DNA of 64,000 bases from Sphingobium fuliginis (GTDB taxonomy: Bacteria; Pseudomonadota; Alphaproteobacteria; Sphingomonadales; Sphingomonadaceae): positions 18,041-82,040 of the forward strand of contig NZ_SEON01000012.1 in assembly GCF_004152845.1 (NCBI RefSeq), written 5' to 3'. The position numbers and the translations under genes are program-made. The stretch's first letter is position 1. The number at the start of each line of letters is the position of its first letter. The notes below the pieces were generated by a model, which was not told where the DNA came from, ran no database searches, and was given only the letters and a program-made list of their open reading frames with translations. This document shows positions 26,323-35,294 of the stretch, piece by piece.

Positions 26323-27054
26323 GTCTGACGCACACCCAATAATGTGCCAGCCATAGCGTGATTCTGAAGAAAAAATATGAACCAGACGCCTGGGGATATG
26401 TGCAGGTTACGGTGGACATGTCAGTGTCTTTTTCTTATAAGTATAGATGTCGATTGAAGCTGTTCTTCACAGGAATGTGGGAAACGGATTGGTAAGATAG
26501 GATTTGGACAATAAATTAGATTCTATATCAATTACTTACGATATAGATAATAATCCCTCCGTCTCCGCCACCTTTTCCTCACATTGATGGTATCAAGACA
26601 AGGTGCGTCACCGGGCAGCCTGATCATTCCCGGCGACATTCATCCCAGCGGAGTGCAAATCAGTGTTTCCAAAAGATAAAATCCTGACTGCAAGATTTAG
26701 CCTTTGAAATCAGTCCAGATTTCGGTTTGGCCGAACGTCTATTGATGAAGAACTGAACTCAGCACTCTATTCCCTATATCTACTTCAGCAATGCTCTTCC
26801 GCGCGGCATCCATTGATTTCGGTTCGTCGCAGGATGTGCTCCAATTGCCTCTTCAACTAGCTGACTGATCCAGCCTGTTCATGTACCAGAAAGGTCATTC
26901 TCAACAGGCAGAAGCTGCGCGGCGTCATGCCGCACATCTTAGGAAGGACAATGGAGGGGGTTCTGACAGCCGAATACGCCATCACGCAGACGGCAGTCGG
27001 ACGAAAAGCTGCGGCATTGCAGGCCCGACTATCGAAGCTTGGAGGAGTAGCGTG
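26323..27054. other. Low-GC tail of the island and leader of the OmpA-like gene
   Basis: These 732 bases contain no well-supported gene. From 26323 to 26551 the sequence is clearly AT-rich (TTTTTCTTATAAG, GATATAGATAATAAT) and belongs to the island. The right attachment site follows, then about 480 bases of chromosomal sequence leading to the OmpA-like gene. A GGAGGAG ribosome binding site lies at 27041-27047. Confidence 0.6.
26552..26575 (+). repeat. Right attachment site (partial tRNA-Ser copy)
   Basis: This exact 24-base copy of the tRNA-Ser 3' end marks the distal boundary of the island. The low-GC sequence directly to its left cannot form a tRNA, so this is not a second tRNA gene. Confidence 0.88.
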
Positions 27055-27055
27055 A
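26927..27055 (+). CDS. Possible 42-residue peptide coupled to the OmpA-like gene
   Basis: An open frame from ATG 26927 ends with a TGA whose last base is the A of the OmpA-like start codon. The peptide includes GVLTAEYAITQTAVGRKAAALQ, a likely amphipathic helix. There is only a weak ribosome binding site, and codon use is not strongly biased, so this may be chance or the remnant of a longer gene disrupted near 26858. No function can be offered. Confidence 0.25.
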   Translation: MPHILGRTMEGVLTAEYAITQTAVGRKAAALQARLSKLGGVA

Positions 27056-27918
27056 TGAGTGTGATTTCCAGAAGCCCCAAATGTCTCTTGTTGCTTGCCC
27101 TGCTGTCCGGGGCATCGGCCAGCCTGGCTGCGCAGACGCAGGACCCACCGTCGGCCGATGTCTCTGCGACCGCTTATCTGCCCGCCGAAAAGTCGGAAGG
27201 CCCAGAGATAAAGGGCATCATTTCCGCGCGCAGCGGCGACAAGATGCAGGTCACGGCGGCAGACGGCACCAAATCCGTCGTCGCCATCGACGATGCCACC
27301 CGGATTACCGCCAGCAAGGGCTTTTTCGGCCTTAACCGCAGCAAACTTGCCGCAACCTCGCTGCTGAACGGCCTGCCGGTCACCGTCAAGACGTTGCAGT
27401 CGGGCGGCGGGCTCGTGGCCAGCCATATCAATCTCCAGAACAAGGATCTGAAAACCGCGTCCATGATCCACAATGGCACGGCCCAGCGCTTCGACGAACA
27501 GACTGCCGCGACCGAGGCGCTGCGCGGCCGCATGGGTGAGATCGACCAATATAATGTGAAAAGCACGACCAACGTGAATTTCGACACCGGCAAGGCGGTG
27601 CTGTCGTCTCAGGCGAAGAACGATCTCTGCGCCACGGCGGCGACTGCCGAGGGAATGAGCAACGCCCTGCTGCTCGTGGTCGGTTACACCGATTCCACGG
27701 GAGACGAGGATTTCAACCAGGAGCTTAGCGAGAAGCGGGCCGGCCGCGTCGTCAATTATCTTCAGCAGGCGTGCGGGTGGAAACCCTATCGCATGCTGAC
27801 GCCCACCGGCATGTCCGAAGCGGACCCTGTGGCGAGCAACGACACCATCGAAGGCAAGGCGCAGAACCGCCGGGTCGCGGTGAATATCCTAGTCAGCAAG
27901 GGCCTTGACGGACTGTGA
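27055..27918 (+). CDS. OmpA-family envelope protein
   Basis: This 287-residue protein has a signal peptide (about 1-28, ending SLAA) and a middle domain of about 100 residues containing IKGIISARSGDKMQVTAADG. A C-terminal OmpA peptidoglycan-binding domain follows, with VNFDTGKAVLSSQAKNDL, VVGYTDSTGDEDFNQELSEKRA and AQNRRVAVNI. It probably anchors or stabilises the envelope by binding peptidoglycan. The start follows GGAGGAG, and the gene is closed by a strong hairpin terminator. The middle domain resembles an OB-like DUF5666-type fold, which is a guess. Confidence 0.85.
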   Translation: MSVISRSPKCLLLLALLSGASASLAAQTQDPPSADVSATAYLPAEKSEGPEIKGIISARSGDKMQVTAADGTKSVVAIDDATRITASKGFFGLNRSKLAATSLLNGLPVTVKTLQSGGGLVASHINLQNKDLKTASMIHNGTAQRFDEQTAATEALRGRMGEIDQYNVKSTTNVNFDTGKAVLSSQAKNDLCATAATAEGMSNALLLVVGYTDSTGDEDFNQELSEKRAGRVVNYLQQACGWKPYRMLTPTGMSEADPVASNDTIEGKAQNRRVAVNILVSKGLDGL

Positions 27919-27924
27919 GATGCG

Positions 27925-27953
27925 CGGGGTGGGTTCCGCCCACCCCGGATTTT
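27925..27953 (+). terminator. Intrinsic terminator of the OmpA-like gene
   Basis: A perfect nine-base stem (CGGGGTGGG 27925-27933 with CCCACCCCG 27939-27947, loop TTCCG) is followed by GATTTTC. It begins seven bases after the OmpA-like stop codon. It also separates this gene from the convergent catabolic operon. Confidence 0.85.
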
Positions 27954-27988
27954 CGAATGTGGCCATGTCTCTCGCGAAGCGCGAAGAT

Positions 27989-29005
27989 CTAGATCCGGAC
28001 GATCAGCGTTCCGGCGTTGCGCCCGTTGAAAATGTCGACAAAGGCGTCGGGTATGCGCTCGAACCCGTCCCGCACATCATAGCGATTGCGCAGCCGCCCT
28101 TCAGCTTCCCACTGTCGTATCGATGCGATCGCGGACGCATAATCGTCGGCATAGTCCCCGACGACAAAGCCCTGCATCCGAATCCGTCCATAGACCAGCT
28201 TCATCATATCCCGGGGGCCGGCGGCGGGGCTATTCGAATCATAGGCGGCCAACTGTCCGCAAAGCACGATGCGGCCATGGGGCGCCATCCGGTCGACGGC
28301 CGCCTGCAATATGTCCCCGCCCACATTGTCGAAAAAGATGTTGATGCCGTCGGGACTGGCCTCCTTCAAAGCCGCAGGAAGGTCGGCCGAGCGATAGTCG
28401 ATCGCCACATCCGCACCGCCTTCTTCCTTCAGCCAACGACATTTGTCGGGACCGCCCGCCACCGCGATGACCCGGCAGCCCGCGATGCGGGCCATCTGGC
28501 ACACCATCGCACCGACCGATCCCGCCGCACCGGACACGAGCACGGTCATGCCGGGTTTCGGCTCCCCCACCGCGAAGAGGCCGAAATAGGCGGTCAGGCT
28601 GTTGGGCGAGTACAGCGTCATGGCGTCGACCGGATCGATGCCGGTCTCTAGGGTGGTGACGGGCACGGCCGCCTTATCCGGCTGCAGAACAGCATAGTCC
28701 TGCCAGGGCGCCACAGCCGTAGCCCATTGCCCGGGTTCAAACCGTGCATGACGAGACGCCAATATTTCGACCGCCGCCATGCCCCGAACCGGGTCGCCGA
28801 TGCCGATCGCGCCGCGATAGCTGCGTTCGGGCGGGTTCAGCCAGTTGCGGATCGTCGGCGCGCAGGAGATGATCCGCGTGCGGACGAGAATGTCGCCCTC
28901 CTGCAGCGCGGGCGTATCGAACGGCTCCTCCCGATAGGCGAAGTCGCTGGCGCGCACCGCGCCTTCGGGCCTGTGCGCAAGCACCCAGGAGCGGTTGAGG
29001 GTCAC
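27989..29005 (-). CDS. NADP-dependent MDR oxidoreductase (CurA-like)
   Basis: The 338-residue protein is a zinc-free medium-chain reductase of the CurA / leukotriene B4 dehydrogenase type. It has the NADP loop VSGAAGSVGAMVCQMARIAG near 150 and VFDNVGG-like FFDNVGGDIL near 225. Such enzymes reduce the double bond of enones or act on 15-keto-type substrates. It uses a GTG start that overlaps the stop of the upstream multifunctional enzyme by four bases, and it is the last gene of a seven-gene minus-strand operon. It may saturate an alpha,beta-unsaturated ketone intermediate. Confidence 0.88.
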   Translation of the reverse strand: MTLNRSWVLAHRPEGAVRASDFAYREEPFDTPALQEGDILVRTRIISCAPTIRNWLNPPERSYRGAIGIGDPVRGMAAVEILASRHARFEPGQWATAVAPWQDYAVLQPDKAAVPVTTLETGIDPVDAMTLYSPNSLTAYFGLFAVGEPKPGMTVLVSGAAGSVGAMVCQMARIAGCRVIAVAGGPDKCRWLKEEGGADVAIDYRSADLPAALKEASPDGINIFFDNVGGDILQAAVDRMAPHGRIVLCGQLAAYDSNSPAAGPRDMMKLVYGRIRMQGFVVGDYADDYASAIASIRQWEAEGRLRNRYDVRDGFERIPDAFVDIFNGRNAGTLIVRI

Positions 29006-31071
29006 GCCCTGTCGCCGAACCGCCGCCCCGTCTCTGCCAGCCGCACGAGCAGCGGCGCGGGGCGGAAGGTTTCGCCATGCACCGCCGCCAGCCGGCGCAT
29101 GTCCGCCACGATCCCGTCCAACCCGACCTGATCGGCCCAGAATAGCGGTCCGCCGCGATAGACTGGCCAGTTATAGCCCAGCACGGCGGCTATATCGATG
29201 TCGGAGGCGCGCAGCGCGATGCCTTCCTCCAGGATCTTCGCCCCTTCGTTGACGACCGGATAGAGCAGCCGCGCAAGCAGCGCCTCGTCGCCCGATGTGG
29301 GCGCATGGGCGACGCCTCGCGCCGCGGCCACCTCGCTTATCAGGCTGCCAGTCACGTCCGACGGACGCGAGCGCCGCTTCTCATCATAGTCATAATAACC
29401 CGCGCCGCGCTTCTGGCCCAGCCGTCCGGCGGCGACAAGATCGCCCATCACGGTGCGTTCCGTCGCGTTCCGGCCGATGACGTCCAGGCCCACCAGATCC
29501 ATCATCTGGAAATGGCCCATGGCAAAGCCGTAGTCGACAAGCACGCGGTCGATCTCCGCGATCGGCGTGCCTTCCAGCATCATCGCTTCGGCCTGCGCGC
29601 CACGCGGAGCCAGCAGCCTGTTGGCGATGAAGCCGTCGCACACGCCGCTCAGCACCGCCACCTTGCCGATCCGCTTGGCCAGCCGCATCGCCGTGGCGAC
29701 CACCGGCTTCGCCGTCTCCGCCCCTCGCACCACCTCCAGCAGGCGCATGACATTGGCCGGCGAGAAGAAGTGGAGGCCGATGACCCATTCGGGCCGGCTG
29801 GTCGCCGCCGCGATGCGATCAAGGTCGAGGAAAGAGGTATTGGACGCCAGGATCGCCCCCTGTCTGGCGATCCGGTCAAGCCGGGCGAAAATGTCCGTCT
29901 TGACGTCCATGCTCTCGTAGACGGCTTCGATGATGAGATCGGCGTCGGCGAGCGCGGCGAGGTCGAGGCTGGGCGAAATCAGGCCCATGCGCTGCTCCAC
30001 CTGCGCCGCCGTCATCCTTCCCTTGGCGGCCGTAGCCTCATAGTTGCGGCGGATGGTGGCGATGCCGCGATCCAACGCCTCCTGGCTCGTCTCCACCAGC
30101 GTAACGGGGATGCCGGCATTCAGGAAGTTCATCGTGATGCCGCCGCCCATCGTGCCCGCGCCGATGACGCCCACCGATCGGATGTCGATCGCGGATATGT
30201 CGGGGCCGATGTCGGGAACGCGGGCCGCCTCCCGCTCCGCGAAGAAGACATGGCGCTGGGCGGCGGATTCCGGGCTGGCGACCAGCCGCTCGAACAGGGC
30301 GGTTTCCTTTGCCAGCCCCTCATCGAATGGAAGGGTCACTGCTGCCTCGACAGCCTCGATGATGGCGGCGGGCGCGACGAACCCCTTGAACCGGCGTGCG
30401 TTTGCGGCGGCAAAGGCGGTGAACAGCTCCGGGCGATCCCGGTCGCGCTGGAGCGCGTCGGCCCGATCGCATATTCGCGGCTTCGCACCGCCATCGGCCA
30501 CGATGCGGCGCGCGAAGGCCAGCGCCTCGTCCTGCAAGGCCGCATCATCGACCACGGCGTCGACCAGCCCGAGCGAAAGGGCTTCGGCAGCCTTGATCTG
30601 CCGCCCGGACGTGATGATTTCGAGCGCCGCCTCCGCACCGACGATCCGGGGCACGCGCTGGGTGCCGCCCGCGCCGGGAAGCAGGCCCAGATGCACCTCC
30701 GGCAGGCCGACCTTCGCGCTCCGCGCCGCCACCCGATAGTGGCAGGAGAGCGCCAGTTCGAACCCGCCCCCAAGCGCCGTGCCATGAATGGCGGCGATGA
30801 CGGGCTTGGGCGCGTCGTCCAGCATGGCGCAAAGGTCGGGCAAGGACGGCGGCTGCCAGGGCTGGCCGAATTCGGTGATGTCCGCGCCGGCGATGAAGGT
30901 CCGTCCGGCGCAGAGCAACAGGATGGCGCCAACCGCCCCATCGCTGAACGCCTGCTCCAGTTTGGCCTGCAATCCCTGACGGAGGGACGCCGAGAGCGCG
31001 TTAACCGGCGGATTGTCGAGCGTGATCAGGGCGACGCCGTCGGTGACGACGCTGGTTGCGGTCTGCTTCAT
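29002..31071 (-). CDS. Enoyl-CoA hydratase / 3-hydroxyacyl-CoA dehydrogenase fusion
   Basis: This 689-residue bifunctional beta-oxidation enzyme has an N-terminal crotonase domain (about 1-190) with the oxyanion stretch AGADITEFG, and catalytic Glu residues in FELALSC and EVHLGLLPGAGGTQRVP. A Rossmann domain starts with VIGAGTMGGGI near 300, followed by two C-terminal dehydrogenase domains. It hydrates an enoyl-CoA and oxidises the resulting 3-hydroxyacyl-CoA. The ATG at 31071 comes one base after the ligase stop. It resembles monofunctional-chain FadJ or PfmB-like proteins rather than a true FadB. Confidence 0.93.
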   Translation of the reverse strand: MKQTATSVVTDGVALITLDNPPVNALSASLRQGLQAKLEQAFSDGAVGAILLLCAGRTFIAGADITEFGQPWQPPSLPDLCAMLDDAPKPVIAAIHGTALGGGFELALSCHYRVAARSAKVGLPEVHLGLLPGAGGTQRVPRIVGAEAALEIITSGRQIKAAEALSLGLVDAVVDDAALQDEALAFARRIVADGGAKPRICDRADALQRDRDRPELFTAFAAANARRFKGFVAPAAIIEAVEAAVTLPFDEGLAKETALFERLVASPESAAQRHVFFAEREAARVPDIGPDISAIDIRSVGVIGAGTMGGGITMNFLNAGIPVTLVETSQEALDRGIATIRRNYEATAAKGRMTAAQVEQRMGLISPSLDLAALADADLIIEAVYESMDVKTDIFARLDRIARQGAILASNTSFLDLDRIAAATSRPEWVIGLHFFSPANVMRLLEVVRGAETAKPVVATAMRLAKRIGKVAVLSGVCDGFIANRLLAPRGAQAEAMMLEGTPIAEIDRVLVDYGFAMGHFQMMDLVGLDVIGRNATERTVMGDLVAAGRLGQKRGAGYYDYDEKRRSRPSDVTGSLISEVAAARGVAHAPTSGDEALLARLLYPVVNEGAKILEEGIALRASDIDIAAVLGYNWPVYRGGPLFWADQVGLDGIVADMRRLAAVHGETFRPAPLLVRLAETGRRFGDRA

Positions 31072-31072
31072 G

Positions 31073-32614
31073 TCATGCGTCCTGTCTGGTGGGCGGCGCC
31101 GCGCGCCTGCGGGCGACCTCCTCCACGGCGATGGCGGCCATCGCCTTCTTGTCGAGCTTGCCGGTGGCGGTGACGGCCATCGCCTCGACCAGCACCAGAT
31201 GCTCTGGCCATTTCTTGCGGGACAGGCCCTGCTGGGAGAGGTGGTCGAGCAGGGCGGACAGGTCGATGCGCCCGTCATCCGTGCGCAGCCGGCAGACGGC
31301 GCAGGCCTGTTCGCCCAGCTTGCGTTCGGGCACGGCCACCACCGCCACCTCAGCGACGGCGGGATGGCGCAGCAGGGCTGCCTCCACCTCGGCCGGATCG
31401 ATGTTGAAGCCGCCCCGAATGATCTGGTCCTTGATGCGGCCGACTACGCGCACGAAGCCGTCCTGATCGCGGACGATCTCGTCGCCGGTCAGGTAGAAGC
31501 CGTCGGGCGTCATGCGCTCCTGCCCCGCCCCCATGCCCTGCGCATAGCCCAGGAACAGCGAGGGGCCGCGCACGCCTGCCTGCCCCCGGCTGCCGCGCGG
31601 CAGGGGACGCAGATCGGCGTCGAACGCCTCCTCCTGCGTGCCGGGAAAGGGGATGCCGTCGAACAGCTGACGACGCTCCAGCGAATGGGACGGATGGGTG
31701 GAGGCATGGCCCATGCATTCGGACATGCCGAACATGCGCAGCGCCTTGAGGCCGAGCAGCCGGTCGGCGTCCTCGATCAGTTCCGGCGTCATCGCGCTGC
31801 CGCCCACCGCCATGGCGCGAAGCGGCAGGCGGCCGGTCCATTCGCCAAGCCGCGCCGCCTCCACCATCGTGAAAAGATGCGTCGGCACCGCGATCGCCCA
31901 GCCGCATCCATAGCGTTCGGCCCGCCGCAGCGCTTCGGCCGGCACCCAAGGGTCGACCAGCACCAGCGGATGCCCCAAAGACAACGCAAAATGCGCCGTG
32001 AAGGTGAAGCCGGGCGCACTGTCGAGCGGGACGATGCCCAGGATCGCGTCATCCGGTTGCAGACCCGCAATGGCCGCGCAGGCGCGGGTCGCGTAGTTCA
32101 GGGCTTCGGGGCCATGCATCACCCCCTTGGGGACGCCGGTGCTGCCGGAGGTGAAGCCGATGAGCGCGGTGTCGCGATCGCGGGGGTCGCTCGATCGTCC
32201 GCCGATAGCAGCGAAAATATCGGGCGGGGCGCTGCCGGCGCCGCTCACCTTGGCGGCATGGCCGAGCGAGGATTCGAGCGAGGCAAGGTCGCCCGCTCCG
32301 AGCTTTGGCGATACGGGGCAGAAGGTCGCCTGCAGCGATGATATGGCAAGCGCCGTCGCGATCGTCGCAGGGCTTTTATGCGCGGTGACGAGGACGCGGT
32401 CGCCCGGCTCGACCCCTACCGCCTTCAGCAGAGCCGCGATCTCCACCGCCTGCTCCCGCAACTCCTCCCGGCTCCACAGGCGATCATCGCAATCCGCCAG
32501 GGCAAGCGCGTCCGGTTCAGCGTCGGCAAGGCGGGCGAATTGCGGCCAGAGCCGCTCGGCATCCCATTCGAACGCCGGATGGCTTTGCTCTTCAGGCAAG
32601 GGATTGCCCTCCAT
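31073..32614 (-). CDS. Acyl-CoA synthetase (AMP-forming)
   Basis: The 513-residue class I adenylating enzyme shows GFTSGSTGVPKGVMHGPEAL (P-loop), the A5-type MFGMSECMG, the hinge region YLTGDEIVRDQDGFVRVVGR and the catalytic Lys in TATGKLDKKA. It probably activates the incoming carboxylic acid to its CoA thioester, the entry step of the pathway. It is the only ligase in the island. Its start lies 23 bases inside the upstream SDR gene. The pocket residues resemble those of medium-chain or cyclic acid ligases, but I cannot predict the substrate. Confidence 0.92.
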   Translation of the reverse strand: MEGNPLPEEQSHPAFEWDAERLWPQFARLADAEPDALALADCDDRLWSREELREQAVEIAALLKAVGVEPGDRVLVTAHKSPATIATALAISSLQATFCPVSPKLGAGDLASLESSLGHAAKVSGAGSAPPDIFAAIGGRSSDPRDRDTALIGFTSGSTGVPKGVMHGPEALNYATRACAAIAGLQPDDAILGIVPLDSAPGFTFTAHFALSLGHPLVLVDPWVPAEALRRAERYGCGWAIAVPTHLFTMVEAARLGEWTGRLPLRAMAVGGSAMTPELIEDADRLLGLKALRMFGMSECMGHASTHPSHSLERRQLFDGIPFPGTQEEAFDADLRPLPRGSRGQAGVRGPSLFLGYAQGMGAGQERMTPDGFYLTGDEIVRDQDGFVRVVGRIKDQIIRGGFNIDPAEVEAALLRHPAVAEVAVVAVPERKLGEQACAVCRLRTDDGRIDLSALLDHLSQQGLSRKKWPEHLVLVEAMAVTATGKLDKKAMAAIAVEEVARRRAAPPTRQDA

Positions 32615-33386
32615 CGACCAGGAAGGTCTGACCGGTGATGAAACTGCCCGCGTCCGACGCCAGCAGGGCGAGCGTGCCTGCCACTTCTTCCGGGCGGCCG
32701 AAGCGGCGCATCAATATGCCTGCCCGCGTCTTTTCCTGAATGGCGGGATCGAGCGTCTCTGTCATCCCCGTCTCGATCGATCCGGGCGCGATGGCGTTGA
32801 CGCGGATATTGTGCCCGGCCCATTGGGCGGCGAGATCGCTGGTCAGGTGAACGATTGCCGCCTTGCTGGTGGTATAGGGAACGACCTGCCCGGCGTCCGG
32901 CTGATAGGACAGGAATGCGCCTACCGACGCGATATTGACGATGGCGCCGCCGCCCGCCGCGATCATGTGGCGCGCGGCGTGGCGGCAGGCGAGGAAGGTG
33001 CCGGTCACATTGACGTCCATCACCTTCTGCCAGCCCTTGAGCGGGATGTCCTGCGGCAGACCCCACCAGGAGGCGCCTGCATTGTTGATGAGGATGTCGA
33101 GCCCGCCCAGCCGATCGACCGTTCCCGCGACCGCCGCCTCCACCGACGCCTCGTCGGCGATATTGCAGGAAAGGCCGACAGCCGGAACCCGGAACCGCTC
33201 GGCTATGCCGGCCGCCAGATCGGCGCAGTCGGCCTCCGTGCGGGACGCAAGGGCGACGGCGCAGCCCAGGTCCGCCAGCGTTGCGGCCATGGCTTCGGCC
33301 AGCGCGCCGCGTCCGCCGGTTATGAGCGCGCGCTTGCCGTCGAGGCGGAATTGGGCAGCGGTGAAGCCGGGGTTCCAGTCAGCCAT
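32592..33386 (-). CDS. SDR-family oxidoreductase
   Basis: The 264-residue classical SDR has TGGRGALAEAMA as the cofactor loop, NNAG, the catalytic Ser in IASVG and YTTSK, and the SIETGMTE loop after PG. It oxidises or reduces a hydroxyl/keto group with NAD(P). The ATG at 33386 lies eight bases inside the EthD gene; the short upstream in-frame extension reads through that neighbour and lacks its own signals. A variant nucleotide loop (GGRGALAEA) is less usual than TGxxxGxG and may hint at altered cofactor contact. Confidence 0.88.
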   Translation of the reverse strand: MADWNPGFTAAQFRLDGKRALITGGRGALAEAMAATLADLGCAVALASRTEADCADLAAGIAERFRVPAVGLSCNIADEASVEAAVAGTVDRLGGLDILINNAGASWWGLPQDIPLKGWQKVMDVNVTGTFLACRHAARHMIAAGGGAIVNIASVGAFLSYQPDAGQVVPYTTSKAAIVHLTSDLAAQWAGHNIRVNAIAPGSIETGMTETLDPAIQEKTRAGILMRRFGRPEEVAGTLALLASDAGSFITGQTFLVDGGQSLA

Positions 33387-33717
33387 GATCGTCTCCGGCA
33401 AGCAGATCGACCTCATCGGTGATGAGGATGATGCGGCGACCGCCCATGCCCTTTGTCTGGGCGGTCGCCGCCTTCCATTCGGGCGAGGCGAAGGCGGCGT
33501 CGAGCGCCGCCTGATCGGCGAAGGTCAGCACGGCGTGGCCGTCCCAGCCCGGTGCTTGCGGATTGTCATAATCCTTCGTCACCGCACCGTGCCGATAGGC
33601 TATCAGCCCGGGCAGTATCCTGGCGGCGTCGGCATGCGGGCCGCGCCACCAGGTGGTGAACTGCTCGTGCGTCCAGTCCTGCGGCCGGCTGGCCAGGACG
33701 ACCATGCTGACCGCCAT
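33379..33717 (-). CDS. EthD-domain protein
   Basis: The 112-residue protein matches the EthD/ferredoxin-like dimer family, with the conserved WRGPHADAARILPGLIAYR near 24-42 and the central aromatic WDGHAVLTF. Some members act in degradation of ethers, others as small cyclases or decarboxylases such as MlrC-like enzymes. Here it sits between enoyl-CoA hydratase and SDR in a catabolic operon. I cannot say whether it is catalytic or merely accessory. Confidence 0.85.
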   Translation of the reverse strand: MAVSMVVLASRPQDWTHEQFTTWWRGPHADAARILPGLIAYRHGAVTKDYDNPQAPGWDGHAVLTFADQAALDAAFASPEWKAATAQTKGMGGRRIILITDEVDLLAGDDHG

Positions 33718-33720
33718 GGC

Positions 33721-34518
33721 TTACTTGCCCGTCCAGACCGGCTGGCGCTTTTCGAGGAAGGCCGCGACGCCTTCCTTCGCATCGGCGGAGTGATGCACCA
33801 CGTTGCAGGTCATCGTCTCCAGCGTGATGAGCGAGTTGGTGTCGGCGTCCATGCCGCGATTGACCGCCATCTTGGTCATCCACATGCAGAAGGGGCTCTT
33901 GTCGATCAGCGGCGCGCAGAAATCCTGGATCAACTGCTCGAGCTGATCGCTGGGCGCCGAGGCGTTGCACAGGCCCCATTCGACGCATTCCTTGCCGGAC
34001 AAGAGCTTGCCGGTCAGCATCAGCTCCTTCGACTTGCGCATGCCGATATAGCGCGGCAGGCGATAGATCGGGCCAGCGCCGCCGAACAAGGCGCGGCGGA
34101 TGTGGAAGTCGCCGATCTTGGCGTCGTCGGCGGCAATGCCGAAATCGCAGGAGATGAAGAGTTCGAACCCGCCGGCGACGGCATAGCCCTCGACGCAGGC
34201 GATGGTCGGCTTTTTCATGTTGTAGATCTTGTCATAGGTGCGCGCGGAGTCGATCGCGAGCTGAAGCGAGGTGCTGGTCTCGTGCAGCACCGGACCCACC
34301 AGTTGCCCGAGATCCGCACCGGCGCAGAAGGTGTGGCCGCGACCGCGGAACACGACGGCCAGCACCGAATCGTCCTCGGCCGCCTTGTCCACCGCCGCTT
34401 CAAGATCGCGCAGGAGCTGGGGGCTCACGCAATTTTTCACATGGGGACGGTTGAGCCAGATCGTGCAGATGCCGTTGTCGGCCACTTCATATTGGATGAC
34501 GTCCTTTTCCGGTTCCAT
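33721..34518 (-). CDS. Enoyl-CoA hydratase/isomerase
   Basis: This 265-residue crotonase-fold protein has FCAGADLGQL for the oxyanion hole, GYAVAGGFELFISCDFGIA and FGGAGPIYRLPRYIGM. The segment HIRRALFGGAG departs from the canonical GLxPGAGG pattern, so the second acidic residue is not evident; an isomerase or a hydrolase-type reaction is possible. It lies 42 bases after the CMD-fold gene and three bases before the EthD gene in the minus-strand operon. Its start follows GAGAG at good distance. Confidence 0.88.
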   Translation of the reverse strand: MEPEKDVIQYEVADNGICTIWLNRPHVKNCVSPQLLRDLEAAVDKAAEDDSVLAVVFRGRGHTFCAGADLGQLVGPVLHETSTSLQLAIDSARTYDKIYNMKKPTIACVEGYAVAGGFELFISCDFGIAADDAKIGDFHIRRALFGGAGPIYRLPRYIGMRKSKELMLTGKLLSGKECVEWGLCNASAPSDQLEQLIQDFCAPLIDKSPFCMWMTKMAVNRGMDADTNSLITLETMTCNVVHHSADAKEGVAAFLEKRQPVWTGK

Positions 34519-34560
34519 GTAACTCTCTCCTTGGCAAAGATGTGAAAAGATCGGTCGTTT

Positions 34561-35268
34561 TCAGCGGGCGATGCCGCCTTCTTCGGGCGGGGCAAGCATG
34601 CCGCCCACGGCCATCCAGGCGGCGATCCCCGCCGACGGAATGGCGCAGAGCACCGCTTCGGCAATTTCCTCGTCGCTCGCGCCTGCATTGCGCGCGCCGC
34701 GCACATGGGTCGCGGCCATGGGGCTGTATCCCGCCGCCAATATGGCGAGCAGAAGCAGTTCGCCATATTTGGGCGAGAGCGGGTTGGCGTCGATGCTGCC
34801 TCGCCGCATGAGATAATAGGCGTCCGCAGCCTGGGGCACGAGGCGCATCAACGCGCCGAGCGGCGCGGGGATGCTCCCCGCCCAATAAGCCCGGAAATTG
34901 GCCTCCGCCTCTCCCTCCGCCGCCATGGGCAGGGGTTGCGGCTCCGGCGCCTGGGCGTCGCCAAAACTGCCCTCGATGAGCTGCGCGAAATCGAGCGCCG
35001 CCGCCTCGCCGCGAAGGCTGGACAGCACGATAAGGCCTGCGGTCGCCTCCTTGGCGGTCAGGCCAAGCTTCACGCCGCGTTCCAGTTCCCGGCGCGCAAG
35101 GGGCAGATGGCGGCGATCGACGGCAGCCACCGCCGCGAACAGCGCTTTCAGGCGAGCCGGCACCGCGCCGTCCGACTCGATCACGGATCGGAAAATATCA
35201 TATCCTGCAAGCGTGTACGGCGCATAGCCCTGCAACAGGGCGACATCCATGATTGGGCTATTCGTCAT
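34561..35268 (-). CDS. Carboxymuconolactone-decarboxylase-fold protein (first copy)
   Basis: The 235-residue protein has two CMD-like halves (about 30-110 and 140-225). The second includes ELLLLAILAAGYSPMAATHVRGA and AEAVLCAIP. Both halves lack the CxxC redox pair of AhpD, so a peroxidase role is unlikely; one His (ATHVRG) may be functional. The ATG at 35268 follows GAGGAG. It is the first gene of the seven-gene minus operon and lies next to a TetR-type operator. A paralogue occurs at 50201-50890 in a mirrored setting. Confidence 0.82.
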   Translation of the reverse strand: MTNSPIMDVALLQGYAPYTLAGYDIFRSVIESDGAVPARLKALFAAVAAVDRRHLPLARRELERGVKLGLTAKEATAGLIVLSSLRGEAAALDFAQLIEGSFGDAQAPEPQPLPMAAEGEAEANFRAYWAGSIPAPLGALMRLVPQAADAYYLMRRGSIDANPLSPKYGELLLLAILAAGYSPMAATHVRGARNAGASDEEIAEAVLCAIPSAGIAAWMAVGGMLAPPEEGGIAR

Positions 35269-35294
35269 CGCTTGCTCTCCTCGGTCCAGATGAT

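Larger units (their letters stand above)
21889..26575. mobile_element. Integrative element in tRNA-Ser(GCT), about 4.7 kb
   Basis: A tyrosine recombinase lies immediately downstream of the tRNA gene, and the last part of the tRNA is repeated exactly at 26552-26575. Between the repeats are the integrase, two broken genes, a small cysteine-rich protein, rtcA and a low-GC tail. The structure is that of a tRNA-targeting genomic island which has lost internal DNA. No conjugation, phage or replication genes remain, so it may need help to move, though the integrase itself looks intact. Confidence 0.88.

Noticed and set aside
26857..27549. A minus-strand frame across the OmpA-like gene start
   Set aside because: It is antisense to the signal peptide and middle domain of a convincing OmpA-family gene.
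29305..31173. A plus-strand open frame of about 620 codons opposite the hydratase/dehydrogenase gene
   Set aside because: It is a shadow of a well-supported bifunctional enzyme, with no motif of its own.
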